Below, piece by piece: positions 15,964-24,522 of a stretch of DNA of 64,000 bases. This DNA is from Providencia rettgeri (GTDB taxonomy: Bacteria > Pseudomonadota > Gammaproteobacteria > Enterobacterales > Enterobacteriaceae): positions 3,688,501-3,752,500 of the forward strand of contig UGTZ01000001.1 of the NCBI GenBank assembly GCA_900455085.1. Reading direction: 5' to 3'. Positions within the stretch are counted from its first letter, which is position 1. Each line of letters starts with the position of its first letter. The position numbers were made by a program, and so were the translations under genes. A model generated the notes under the pieces. The model was not told the DNA's origin and ran no database searches. It was given only the letters and a program-made list of their open reading frames with translations.

Positions 15964-16685
15964 TATTCATCCACTAATTGGTTTATTTTCAGATAATTCC
16001 TACCTCCTAATAAGTGCATTTGATTCAAGATCCAAGCCTGCCTTTTGAGAACATAAGAAGATGGGTTTTTCACGCTATACCTATGAGGATTAGGTAAAAC
16101 TGCTGCTAATAGTGCTGCTTCATTCATTGAAAGCTTGCTAGCCGGCTTATTAAAGAATTTATTTGCAGCCTCTTCTACACCAAAAACACCATCACCAAAC
16201 TCAACTATATTAAGGTAAACTGTCAATACTCTTTGCTTTGACCATAAGAGCTCCATAATAGGAGTCATTACTGTCTCCAGCCCCTTTCTTAACCAGCTTC
16301 TTCCATCCCATAACCACAAGTTTTTCACTGTTTGCTGCGAGATCGTTGAAGCCCCTCTAATTGTTTGTTTATTACTCAAGTTGTGTTTGTAAGCACGCTC
16401 TATTGCATCAAGGTCAAAACCCCAGTGATGAGGAAAATTTTGATCTTCCGCAGCAATTACTGCTAAATAAATATACGGAGAAATGTGATTTTCATCTACC
16501 CATTCAGAATGGGATACATAAGAAAAATTTAAGTTTATCCATGCGGTGATTTGTCGTTCAATCATCACCGCAGAAAAAGGCACTGGTATGTATTTAAATA
16601 AAACGACTGAACAAATCCACACCACAAGTAATGAAAATGTGATCTTCTTTAACCAGTGCCATAATTTAGAAACAATAATTCGCAT
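15963..16685 (-). CDS. mtgA: Monofunctional peptidoglycan glycosyltransferase MtgA
   Basis: 240 residues: one N-terminal membrane anchor (about 15-31), then a GT51 domain. The catalytic glutamate is Glu80 in AVIAAEDQNFPHHWGFD; further GT51 motifs are RGASTISQQTVKNLWL and ILTVYLNIVEFGDGVFGVEEAA-like. It polymerises lipid II into glycan strands without a transpeptidase domain. It lies 8 bases after elbB on the same strand; in E. coli the two genes also adjoin. Confidence 0.93.
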   Translation of the reverse strand: MRIIVSKLWHWLKKITFSLLVVWICSVVLFKYIPVPFSAVMIERQITAWINLNFSYVSHSEWVDENHISPYIYLAVIAAEDQNFPHHWGFDLDAIERAYKHNLSNKQTIRGASTISQQTVKNLWLWDGRSWLRKGLETVMTPIMELLWSKQRVLTVYLNIVEFGDGVFGVEEAANKFFNKPASKLSMNEAALLAAVLPNPHRYSVKNPSSYVLKRQAWILNQMHLLGGRNYLKINQLVDE

Positions 16686-16693
16686 TCAAATAA

Positions 16694-17344
16694 TCACGCC
16701 ATTTCCAATACTTTCTTAACAAGCTTATTAATGCCCGTATTTGCTTCAGAAATTGATTGAGCCAGCATATAAGCAGGTGTTGTAACAACTCGGTTAACTT
16801 CATCAATTACAATATCATCAACAGCACATTTAATATGTTTCCCACCCATAAGTTCTATTTGGGCAATCGTTTCACTATCATCACCAATAGTTAGTACTAC
16901 TGATGTATTTAACATTTTAGGGAGCATCACAGGAGCAATACACATCAGCCCTAGCGGTTTTTTTTGTTGGTGCATTTGGCGTACTAAACTTAATAGTTCT
17001 TTATTAATTTCACATTCACTTCCTTTAACTGCGAAATCACATAAATTTTTTGCCGCACCAAAACCACCAGGAATTATGAGGGCATCAAGCTTTGAAGCAT
17101 CAGCTGAGGATAAAGGCGATATTTTTCCACGTGTAATACGTGAAGATTCTTCCATTTGATTACGTCCCTCTGATTTTAACTCACCATTAATATGATTAAT
17201 AACAGCAGGTTGCAACTCATTAGGTGCAAAAAAATGAACTTCGGCACTATTTTCACTCAAAGCTAGCATAGTTAGTACTGACTCATGGATCTCACTTCCA
17301 TCAAAAACACCACAGCCACTTAAAATAACCGCAATTGATTTCAT
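16694..17344 (-). CDS. elbB: Glyoxalase ElbB (DJ-1/PfpI family)
   Basis: 216 residues from ATG 17344, preceded by a full GGAGGAAG site; four further codons upstream are in frame but unlikely to be used. Class I glutamine amidotransferase-like fold: GVFDGSEIHESV, LIIPGGFGAAKNL and the nucleophile-elbow region LGLMCIAPVMLPK with its cysteine. The E. coli protein (217 residues) has glyoxalase activity and was linked to isoprenoid synthesis. It forms a pair with mtgA and is divergent from arcZ. Confidence 0.93.
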   Translation of the reverse strand: MKSIAVILSGCGVFDGSEIHESVLTMLALSENSAEVHFFAPNELQPAVINHINGELKSEGRNQMEESSRITRGKISPLSSADASKLDALIIPGGFGAAKNLCDFAVKGSECEINKELLSLVRQMHQQKKPLGLMCIAPVMLPKMLNTSVVLTIGDDSETIAQIELMGGKHIKCAVDDIVIDEVNRVVTTPAYMLAQSISEANTGINKLVKKVLEMA

Positions 17345-17465
17345 ATCTTCCTCCATTTGTAGTAAATTATCTCTCAGGCACTAAGGTGCATAAACATCAA
17401 TCTTCATCACAGATTTTAATGAATCTTGTAACAGATTAGCTAAATTTTGGTATCTTGATGTTGCC

Positions 17466-17586
17466 CTTTACAGTGATATACCTAATTTAATGATTTGCAA
17501 ACAACAAAAAACATATGCAGATCAATGATTTCCCTGGTGTTGGCGCAGTATTCGCGCACCCCAACTTCGGTTGGGGTTATTTTTTT
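17466..17586 (+). ncRNA. arcZ: ArcZ small regulatory RNA
   Basis: Hfq-dependent sRNA, encoded opposite and next to arcB as in E. coli. The conserved mRNA-pairing segment begins at 17527 (GATTTCCCTGGTGTTGGCGC) and continues to the CGCGCACCCC stretch, identical to the E. coli processed form. It ends in the terminator CCCCAAC-TTCG-GTTGGGG (17559-17576) and a T-run. E. coli ArcZ activates rpoS, represses flhDC and arcB, and is itself repressed by ArcA-P. The 5' end is estimated from the E. coli length of about 121 nt; a candidate promoter (TTGATG 17455-17460, TATACC 17477-17482) would give a shorter RNA. Confidence 0.88.
17559..17586 (+). terminator. ArcZ terminator, overlapping the arcB stop codon
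   Basis: Seven-base-pair GC-rich stem with a TTCG tetraloop, followed by TTATTTTTTT. The arcB stop (TTA at 17577-17579 on the + strand) lies in the T-run. On the reverse strand the same hairpin follows arcB, so it may also help end arcB transcription. Confidence 0.9.
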
Positions 17587-19922
17587 GTACGCTCATCAAC
17601 CCAGTTTCTCAAAGTTTCTATATCTGCTTTCCAATCCTGTTTTAATTCATCCACCCATTCCTGTACATTGTCCCACCATGCTGGTAAATCAGGAGATTGA
17701 ATCTGTTGTGCGATTTTCTGTAAGTTCTTTAAGCCAACAGAACCTGCGGCTCCTTTGATTTTATGGGCTTCCTCCACAATACCTTTTTGGTCTTTAGCCA
17801 CCATGTTCGAATCAAGAATAGCTAAGTAGCCTGGAAGCATTTTTTCAAAGACATCTAGCCCGTCATAAATAAGCTTAGGACCAACTAATTCAATATACTG
17901 CTCTAGCATATCGCAATCTAATTTGGATTCATCAACACTTGAAGCCTCATGCTTACTCGGTGCTTCTTCAGGTCGAGCGGATTGCTCCCCCCAAAATTGC
18001 TCAATAATATGGGTCAGTGCTGGAACTGATAATGGCTTACTCAATACACCATCCATACCTGCATCAAAGTATTCTTTTTTATCTTTCAGAACATTTGCAG
18101 TTAATGCAATTAATGGTGGTAAGTCTTGTTTATCATACTGCTGTTTAAGTTGCCTAGATATATCTAGACCTGTCATATCAGGTAATTGGATATCCAATAA
18201 CACTAAATCATATTCACCAGGAGCAAACATTTCGAGGGCATCTTTACCATTCATTGCCACATCAACTGTATTACCTAAATTTTCTAATACAGAACAAGCA
18301 ACAACGACATTCAGTTCGATATCTTCTACGAGTAAAATATGTAATGCAGGCAATGGGTAATCGTCTTCACTCTCTTGCTGTTCAATAACGTCACTTTCAA
18401 CCACTGGCGCTGTAATAAATAAAGTAAAAGTAGAACCTTGCCCTATTTCACTTTCAACTTGTATATCGCCGCCCATATTTTGTGCTAAACGACGAGATAC
18501 AGAAAGCCCAATCCCCGTTCCAGTAGCCGGTTTACCGCCAGCAGAATCTGTCACTTGATAATACATTGCAAAGATTTTATCTAGCTCATCCCTAGGGATA
18601 CCTATGCCACTATCCTGAACCCTAAAAAACAATTTATTTTCAGTGTCTTGCCAAATACTAAGCTTCACTTCACCTTTTTGCGTGAACTTAACTGCGTTGC
18701 CAATTAAATTCCAGAGTATTTGCCGTAAACGAGTCCCATCGGTTAAAACCGTTTTTGGTAATGCAGGAGCGACATCCATGACAAATTTCAGCCCTTTCGG
18801 CTGTACTAATAGCCCACTTAAATTCTCTAAATCATTCACAAATTCAGATAATGTGATTGGTTGGTTATCTAACTGAACCTTGCGACGCTCAATTTTATCC
18901 ATCTCAATAATATCATTGAATATATTACCCAACGTGACGGCACTTACATGAATCGTTTTTAAATAGCTAGATTGTTCCGAAGTTAAATCTGTGTCTAATA
19001 AAATTCGGCTCAAGCCGACAATGCCATTAAGGGGTGTACGAAGCTCGTGGCTGATTGTAGAAATAAAGGTGGTTTTCTCCCTGCTTGCGTTCTCTAACGC
19101 CTCCTGGTAGCGTTTACGTTCCGTTATATCGCGCCCAAAGCCCATCAGACCATGTCGTTTTCCAACTCGATCATAAAAAGGCACTTTACGGAGTTCAAAA
19201 CAGGCTTTACGGCCGTCTGGATATACCAGCCATTGCTCATAGGTAAGAGAAACATTATGACGAAAAACTTTTTCATCGGTTTCCATAACCTTAGAGGCAA
19301 TTTCAACATCATAAATATCTAACGGAGTTAGCCCAACTAAGTGTTTTTCACTTTTTCCGGTCAACAGTTCCATTGCCCGGTTACAACCTGAAAACTCATT
19401 ATTTTCGTTGCGGTAATAAACTAAGTCAGGTGAGGCATCAAGGAATGAACGAAGTAAAACAGATTGCTGCTCAAGTTCAATTTGTGTTTGCTCACGATAT
19501 TTCATTTCTTGCTTTAATTGTTCAAGGAGCTCTAAATGAGCACGCTCAGCTTTTTCTCGCTCTTGAATTTCAAGGTTAAGCTGTTCAATATTTCCCTGTA
19601 ATTGAGTGTTTAAATCAGCATCACGTTTTCGCATAACTTCAAGTTTATCAACCATTCGCGATAAACGCTGCCGAGATTCCTCAAGTTGCTCGACCACCAC
19701 TGACAAAAAATAAACGGCTAACGGAGTGATGATTAACCCAAAGAAAATTGACCCGACCATATCGAGGCTATCAACATGCCCTCTTAAAAAAATTGTCACT
19801 GCCATTTGCATTATCATGGCGAGAACAACGAGTGCCGATGCGAGTAATAGGGAAAAACGCACTAACCCGAGCTTCATCATTAAATCGACATAGTATTGCG
19901 CAAGGCCGCGAAGTACTTTCAT
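17577..19922 (-). CDS. arcB: Aerobic respiration control sensor kinase ArcB
   Basis: 781 residues from ATG 19922, chosen because AGGGG sits 6 bases upstream and MKVLRGLAQYYVDLMMK aligns with E. coli; a GTG two codons earlier is unlikely. Tripartite hybrid kinase: two membrane helices (about 23-75), coiled-coil, PAS domain with both redox cysteines (SGCNRAMELLTG and RKACFELRKV), HisKA (STISHELRTPLNG), ATPase (GTGIGLSVSRR), receiver (LVLLDIQLPDMTG) and HPt (EEAHKIKGAAGSVGL). It senses quinone redox state and phosphorylates ArcA. yhcC and gltB, which flank it in E. coli, are absent. Confidence 0.96.
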   Translation of the reverse strand: MKVLRGLAQYYVDLMMKLGLVRFSLLLASALVVLAMIMQMAVTIFLRGHVDSLDMVGSIFFGLIITPLAVYFLSVVVEQLEESRQRLSRMVDKLEVMRKRDADLNTQLQGNIEQLNLEIQEREKAERAHLELLEQLKQEMKYREQTQIELEQQSVLLRSFLDASPDLVYYRNENNEFSGCNRAMELLTGKSEKHLVGLTPLDIYDVEIASKVMETDEKVFRHNVSLTYEQWLVYPDGRKACFELRKVPFYDRVGKRHGLMGFGRDITERKRYQEALENASREKTTFISTISHELRTPLNGIVGLSRILLDTDLTSEQSSYLKTIHVSAVTLGNIFNDIIEMDKIERRKVQLDNQPITLSEFVNDLENLSGLLVQPKGLKFVMDVAPALPKTVLTDGTRLRQILWNLIGNAVKFTQKGEVKLSIWQDTENKLFFRVQDSGIGIPRDELDKIFAMYYQVTDSAGGKPATGTGIGLSVSRRLAQNMGGDIQVESEIGQGSTFTLFITAPVVESDVIEQQESEDDYPLPALHILLVEDIELNVVVACSVLENLGNTVDVAMNGKDALEMFAPGEYDLVLLDIQLPDMTGLDISRQLKQQYDKQDLPPLIALTANVLKDKKEYFDAGMDGVLSKPLSVPALTHIIEQFWGEQSARPEEAPSKHEASSVDESKLDCDMLEQYIELVGPKLIYDGLDVFEKMLPGYLAILDSNMVAKDQKGIVEEAHKIKGAAGSVGLKNLQKIAQQIQSPDLPAWWDNVQEWVDELKQDWKADIETLRNWVDERTKK

Positions 19923-20222
19923 AACCACCCCTTAGTTAAATTCTCTTTGAATCATATATCAAACAAGGCAGTTTCGGATGATTATTCACTCGAAATGTCG
20001 ATCCCGCTCATTCAATAGCCATTTTTTACTATTAATGATAAAAAACAATCAGGTATTTTCTTTGTGTTAGATAAAGTAAAAATTTACCTTGGATAGTTTT
20101 TAATCATAATTACATAAAAATCAAAACAATAACGCTATTGTTCCTTGAGCAAGACCGCTAAAATCAAAGAAAAAGCCCCTGCTATCTCAAGTAAAATCAG
20201 ACAAAATTCAGTAAGGAATGCC
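19923..20222. other. arcB-gltD divergent intergenic region
   Basis: 300 bases of AT-rich DNA between the divergent arcB and gltD starts. In E. coli this position holds yhcC and gltB, and no remnant of either can be recognised. An open frame from TTG 20145 is merely an upstream extension of gltD without similarity to GltD. Confidence 0.5.
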
Positions 20223-21629
20223 ATGAATTCAAATATTTTCGCTTCCCAACGTCGCGAGCCGTCCAAAAAAGCGCTGGCAATCCGCAAAATAGCGTTTACT
20301 GAAATCTATGCGCCCGATAATGCAGTCGATGCACAACAGCAAGCGAGCCGCTGTCTATCTTGTGGTAGCCCATTTTGTGAATGGAGGTGCCCACTACATA
20401 ATCCAATATCAAAGTGGCTCAGGCTTGCTGCTGAAGGAAAAATTATCGAAGCTGCTGAATTATCTCATCATACCAATAGTTTACCTGAAATTTGTGGGCG
20501 TGTTTGCCCACAAGAAAAACTGTGCGAATTAGCATGTGTACTTAATGATACAATCGGTTCTATCACTATCGGTCATATTGAGCGGTATATTAATGATACT
20601 GCTTTTGCGATGGGGTGGCGCCCAAACCTTTCCCATATTAGCCCCGTTAACAAGCGTGTCGCCATTGTTGGCGCAGGCCCGGCGGGTCTTTCTTGCGCCG
20701 ATGTGCTTATTCGTAATGGTGTAAATGTCGTCGTTTTTGATAAGCACCCTGAAATAGGTGGGCTACTAACCTTTGGTATTCCGTCATTTAAGCTAGAAAA
20801 GGAACTGATGATCCAACGACGGGAAATATTTACAGAAATGGGCATTCAATTTCAATTAAATACCGAGGTAGGTATAGATGTCTCTCTAGATGAGCTTCTT
20901 TGCAGTTATGACGCCATTTTTATTGGTACAGGTACTTACCAAGCAATTCGAGGCAACTTACCTAAAAAATCGATTCAGGGCGTTTTTGAAGCACTTCCCT
21001 ATCTAATCGCAAATACACGCCATTTAATGCAACTTCCCATCTCTAAAAACGAACCCTATGTTAATTTACACTCAAAAAGAGTTATCGTATTAGGAGGTGG
21101 AGATACCGCGATGGATTGTGTACGTACCGCTATTCGTCAAGGCGCAAAGCAGGTTAGCTGTCTCTATCGTAGAGATGAACAAAGTATGCCAGCCTCACAA
21201 AAAGAAGTCGCCAATGCGTTAGAAGAAGGCACTCAGTTCCATTTTAATATACAAGTCACTGAATTTGTCGTTAATGAGCAGCAACAACTTATAGGCGTTT
21301 ATGCCACTCGTACACAAAATGGCGAATTAGAAAATGGTCGTTATCAAGTAGAACTACTTGAAGATTCAACCTTTTTTATCGAAACCGACACCATAATTGT
21401 CGCTTATGGATTTGCCCCTCATAACCAAACTTGGTTAGAAAAACCGTTAATTAAGCGTGATAAGTATGGTCATATTTTAGCAAACCGTAATAGCCGATTT
21501 CCGTTTCAAACTTCTCATGAAAAAGTATTTGCCGGAGGGGATATAATCAGAGGCTCAGATCTTGTTGTGACTGCTGTTGCTGATGGGCGTAATGTTGCCG
21601 AAGGTATTTTATTATTTCTAGAAGTTTAA
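20223..21629 (+). CDS. gltD: Glutamate synthase small subunit-like oxidoreductase GltD (orphan)
   Basis: 468 residues from ATG 20223 (AAGGA 6 bases upstream), close to E. coli GltD (472). N-terminal Fe-S domain cysteines (CLSCGSPFCEWRCPLHN, CGRVCPQEKLCELAC), FAD site VAIVGAGPAGLSC, NADPH site VIVLGGGDTAMDC and C-terminal FAGGDIIRGSDLVVTAVADGR are all present. In E. coli it passes NADPH electrons to GltB for glutamate formation from 2-oxoglutarate and glutamine. Here no gltB lies beside it, so it may work with a distant partner or as another GltD-type reductase. Confidence 0.85.
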   Translation: MNSNIFASQRREPSKKALAIRKIAFTEIYAPDNAVDAQQQASRCLSCGSPFCEWRCPLHNPISKWLRLAAEGKIIEAAELSHHTNSLPEICGRVCPQEKLCELACVLNDTIGSITIGHIERYINDTAFAMGWRPNLSHISPVNKRVAIVGAGPAGLSCADVLIRNGVNVVVFDKHPEIGGLLTFGIPSFKLEKELMIQRREIFTEMGIQFQLNTEVGIDVSLDELLCSYDAIFIGTGTYQAIRGNLPKKSIQGVFEALPYLIANTRHLMQLPISKNEPYVNLHSKRVIVLGGGDTAMDCVRTAIRQGAKQVSCLYRRDEQSMPASQKEVANALEEGTQFHFNIQVTEFVVNEQQQLIGVYATRTQNGELENGRYQVELLEDSTFFIETDTIIVAYGFAPHNQTWLEKPLIKRDKYGHILANRNSRFPFQTSHEKVFAGGDIIRGSDLVVTAVADGRNVAEGILLFLEV

Positions 21630-21641
21630 TTTCTCATTGAT

Positions 21642-21671
21642 ATAAAAAAACAGAGGGTTTTGCCCTCTGTT
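21642..21671 (-). terminator. Terminator of sspAB
   Basis: ACAGAGGG (21650-21657) pairs with CCCTCTGT (21663-21670). On the reverse strand it is followed by a T-run (A-run at 21643-21649), so it ends the rightward-reading sspAB transcript; on the + strand there is no T-run. Confidence 0.8.
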
Positions 21672-21701
21672 GATTAATATACTGTTAACCTGACCAATGG
21701 A

Positions 21702-22196
21702 TTATTTGACAACCCTTAATGAAGGCCGACCTTTTGGTGGCCGCGGTGGCTCATCATCTGATGGCTCATGTGAATTTTCATCCACAGATTCAGCTTCATG
21801 AACTAAAGCAATGTTGTCTTCAAGCTCTTCAACTTGTTCAAAACCTGCTGATAACTCTGCATCATACGCAGCTTCAGGCTCAAACATCATTCCAGCCCCA
21901 TTTTCACGTGCATATACCGCCATAATTGCGGCCATTGGGACATAAACTTGGCGAGGTATTCCACCAAAGCGAGCATTAAAACGCACTTCTTCATTGGTTA
22001 TTTCAAAATTACCAACAGCTCTTGGCGCAACATTCAATACAATTTGCCCATCACGAGCAAATTCCATAGGAACGTTAACAGCAGGAACGGTGACATCAAC
22101 CACCAAATGCGGAGTCATATCGTTATCGAGCAACCACTCATAGTGAGCGCGTAACAAATAAGGGCGACGTGGTGACATTGCTGTCATTTCCATCAT
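21702..22196 (-). CDS. sspB: ClpXP protease specificity-enhancing factor SspB
   Basis: 164 residues. The ordered N-domain (PRRPYLLRAHYEWLLDNDMTPHLVVDV, FGGIPRQVYVPMAAIMAVYARENG) binds ssrA-tagged proteins and the N-terminus of RseA. An acidic flexible linker follows, and the C-terminal ClpX-binding tail PSLRVVK is intact. It delivers ssrA-tagged substrates to ClpXP. It lies 4 bases after sspA and is co-transcribed. The start could be either of two adjacent ATG codons. Confidence 0.95.
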   Translation of the reverse strand: MMEMTAMSPRRPYLLRAHYEWLLDNDMTPHLVVDVTVPAVNVPMEFARDGQIVLNVAPRAVGNFEITNEEVRFNARFGGIPRQVYVPMAAIMAVYARENGAGMMFEPEAAYDAELSAGFEQVEELEDNIALVHEAESVDENSHEPSDDEPPRPPKGRPSLRVVK

Positions 22197-22200
22197 TCTT

Positions 22201-22842
22201 TTAGCCTCTTGTAGACAAACGCATTTCGCGCTCAGATTCAGTCAACGATGCTAAAAATGCGTCACGTGCAAATACACGTTGCATATACAACTGCAAGTAT
22301 TTGCTACTAGATGGGTTCAATTCAATACCAAGTACAGGTAAACGCCATAGTAACGGCGCTAAATAGCAATCTACGAGACTAAATTCTTCACTCATGAAGA
22401 ATTCCATTTCAGCAAAAACAGGTGAAACCGCGATCAGCTCTTCAGATAGTTGACGGCGGGCATTTGCTGCCTCTTGCGCACTACCGTTCTCTATTTTGCT
22501 CATTAATGAATACCAATCGCTTTGAATACGGTGCATCAATTGACGACTCGTCCCACGTGCAACTGGGTAAACAGGCATTAATGGTGGATGAGGAAAACGC
22601 TCATCAAGATATTCCATGATAATGTGTGGGTCATAGAGAGTCAGGTCACGATCGACTAATGTTGGAACACTCTGGTATGGGTTGAGATCGATCAGATCTT
22701 GAGGCAGATGACCGGGTTCAACATGTTCAATTTCAACACTTACCCCTTTTTCAGCCAGAACAATCCGTACCTGATGGCTAAAAATGTCAGTAGGGCCAGA
22801 GAACAATGTCATTACCGAGCGTTTATTAGGAGCGACAGCCAT
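22201..22842 (-). CDS. sspA: Stringent starvation protein A SspA
   Basis: 213 residues from ATG 22842, with GGAGG 6 bases upstream; a longer frame begins 4 codons earlier. GST-like fold without catalytic glutathione binding: MTLFSGPTDIFSHQVRIVLAEKGV, NPYQSVPTLVDRDLTLYDPHIIMEYLDERFPHPPLMP and DCYLAPLLWRLP. SspA binds RNA polymerase with sigma-70 and supports acid tolerance and stationary-phase survival by lowering H-NS. It forms an operon with sspB. Confidence 0.95.
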   Translation of the reverse strand: MAVAPNKRSVMTLFSGPTDIFSHQVRIVLAEKGVSVEIEHVEPGHLPQDLIDLNPYQSVPTLVDRDLTLYDPHIIMEYLDERFPHPPLMPVYPVARGTSRQLMHRIQSDWYSLMSKIENGSAQEAANARRQLSEELIAVSPVFAEMEFFMSEEFSLVDCYLAPLLWRLPVLGIELNPSSSKYLQLYMQRVFARDAFLASLTESEREMRLSTRG

Positions 22843-23379
22843 TAAAACCTCCAAAATACAAAATGGACGAAATGTAATTAATTTTTAATTACCCATTACC
22901 CATTTTAAAATCCCCTGTGTTTAACTTTCATTTATCCATATTGGAAGTCAACACAACCCTCCCGCACAGTAAAGGCGAGAAATGCGAAATAAAAAAACAG
23001 GGGCGTATTCTAACAGATTTTGTACAACTTAGGGGGGCTACATCGAAAAAATCATAGATTTATTTCATTTTAAGGATAAAATAGTAAAAAATTTAGAGTT
23101 ATAACAATATAAAAACAAAAAAATACAGAATAAAAACCTTAAAGTTAACTCTATAGTTTGGACTATGTTTAATTAAAGTATCTCAGTATCGCTCACTAGT
23201 GATTATTTTAGACTAAATTATGATGTTTAACTTTAGATTATATTCGTTCTTTTATAAAGAGTCATAATTAGACACTGTTACCTGTCATAAATAATAAAAA
23301 TGTAAGTAAAACAATAGGCAATAAAAAACCCGCCATAAGACGGGTTTTTTCATCAATTTTATACCCAAAGGGTAATAAA
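22843..23379. other. Intergenic region sspA-rpsI
   Basis: 537 bases, very AT-rich. The only clear element is the rpsI terminator at 23323-23350. The sspA promoter must lie here on the reverse strand, but no unambiguous -35/-10 pair stands out. No credible ORF or repeat seen. Confidence 0.5.
23323..23350. terminator. Terminator of rplM-rpsI
   Basis: AAAAAACCCGCC pairs with its complement around ATAAGA (CCCG with CGGG as the core), with A-run and T-run on either side. Placed 30 bases after the rpsI stop on the reverse strand. Confidence 0.85.
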
Positions 23380-23772
23380 TTAACGTTTGGAGAACTGTGG
23401 ACGACGACGTGCTTTGCGCAGACCCACTTTTTTACGTTCAACAGAACGCGCATCACGGGTAACGAAACCAGCTTTACGCAGATCAGAACGAAGAGTCTCA
23501 TCATAAGCCATCAGTGCACGTGTAATACCGTGACGGATTGCGCCTGCCTGACCTGAAATACCACCACCTTTAACAGTGATGTACAGATCCAGTTTTTCCA
23601 ACATTTCAACCAATTCTAACGGCTGACGAACTACCATGCGCGCAGTTTCGCGACCAAAGTATTGTTCCAGTGTACGTTGATTGATTGTGATGTTACCGCT
23701 ACCCGGCTTAATAAAGACACGAGCAGATGAGCTTTTGCGGCGACCAGTGCCGTAGTATTGATTTTCAGCCAT
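23380..23772 (-). CDS. rpsI: 30S ribosomal protein S9
   Basis: 130 residues, full length. Contains NQYYGTGRRKSSSARVFIKPG, the GGGISGQAGAIRHGI segment and the basic C-terminal tail ARRRPQFSKR that reaches the P-site tRNA. 14 bases separate it from rplM, the conserved ribosomal operon pair. Confidence 0.98.
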   Translation of the reverse strand: MAENQYYGTGRRKSSSARVFIKPGSGNITINQRTLEQYFGRETARMVVRQPLELVEMLEKLDLYITVKGGGISGQAGAIRHGITRALMAYDETLRSDLRKAGFVTRDARSVERKKVGLRKARRRPQFSKR

Positions 23773-23786
23773 TGCTATAATCCCGA

Positions 23787-24215
23787 TTAAATGTCAAGAA
23801 CTTGCGGTTGTTGAGCCGCGTGGTTGTGCTCATTACCTGCGTAAACTTTCAGTTTACGGTACATTGCACGACCCAGAGGTCCTTTTGGCAACATGCCTTT
23901 AACCGCGATTTCAAGCACACGCTCAGGACTGCGAGCAATCATTTCTTCGAAAGTTGCTTGCTTGATTCCACCTACATGGCCAGTATGGCGATAGTAGATT
24001 TTGTCTTCGCGTTTATTGCCGGTAACAGCAATTTTTTCTGCATTCAGAACGATGATGTAATCACCAGTATCCACGTGCGGAGTATATTCCGCTTTATGCT
24101 TACCGCGCAGACGGCTAGCAATTTCAGTTGCAAGACGGCCTAAAGTTTTGCCATCTGCATCAACAACGTACCAGTCGCGTTTTACGGTCTCTGGTTTAGC
24201 TGTAAAAGTTTTCAT
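23787..24215 (-). CDS. rplM: 50S ribosomal protein L13
   Basis: 142 residues, full length, with the family blocks MKTFTAKPETVKRDWYVVDADGKTLGRLA, GDYIIVLNAEKIAVTGNK, KIYYRHTGHVGG and GMLPKGPLGRAMYRKLKVYAG. Early assembly protein of the 50S subunit and, in E. coli, a repressor of its own operon through the mRNA leader. A leader of about 165 nt is predicted here. Confidence 0.98.
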   Translation of the reverse strand: MKTFTAKPETVKRDWYVVDADGKTLGRLATEIASRLRGKHKAEYTPHVDTGDYIIVLNAEKIAVTGNKREDKIYYRHTGHVGGIKQATFEEMIARSPERVLEIAVKGMLPKGPLGRAMYRKLKVYAGNEHNHAAQQPQVLDI

Positions 24216-24522
24216 TAAAACTTACCCAATATTGAAGTTACACGTTGGTGAACACTCATGTTCATAAGCTTTCTGAGGTTCACACGACTCTTTGTCCAGT
24301 AAACCTACCCCTTCGAGCAGCCTAACTGGCATTAATGCGTTATTTTTTGGGAAATAAAAAACAACGCTGTAACGTGGGGTCGCAAGATTATAGAGAAGTC
24401 AGAAACAAAAATCGACCCCAAATGCATTTTTTTTACGTTTGCTCAAATAAACATCGCATCTTGTATTTAAATTATGCGATTTAGATGATTTGTTCGCTAA
24501 CAACTCGGTTTTATCGTTAACC
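24216..24522 (-). other. rplM leader and promoter region
   Basis: 307 bases between zapE and rplM. The reverse strand has a -10 match TATAAT (24387-24392), predicting a leader of about 165 nt before rplM. The leader contains GTTCACC/GGTGAAC-type self-complementary parts and may be the site of L13 autoregulation, as reported in E. coli. No clear terminator for zapE. Confidence 0.5.
24387..24416 (-). promoter_or_regulatory. Predicted rplM-rpsI promoter
   Basis: Reverse-strand TATAAT at 24387-24392 with a TCGATT-like -35 about 17 bases upstream. GC-rich sequence (GCGACCCC) follows the -10 box, as is common at ribosomal-protein promoters under stringent control. Confidence 0.5.

Noticed and set aside
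20145..20222. 26-codon N-terminal extension of GltD from TTG
   Set aside because: No similarity to GltD, and ATG 20223 has a proper ribosome-binding site and gives the family length.
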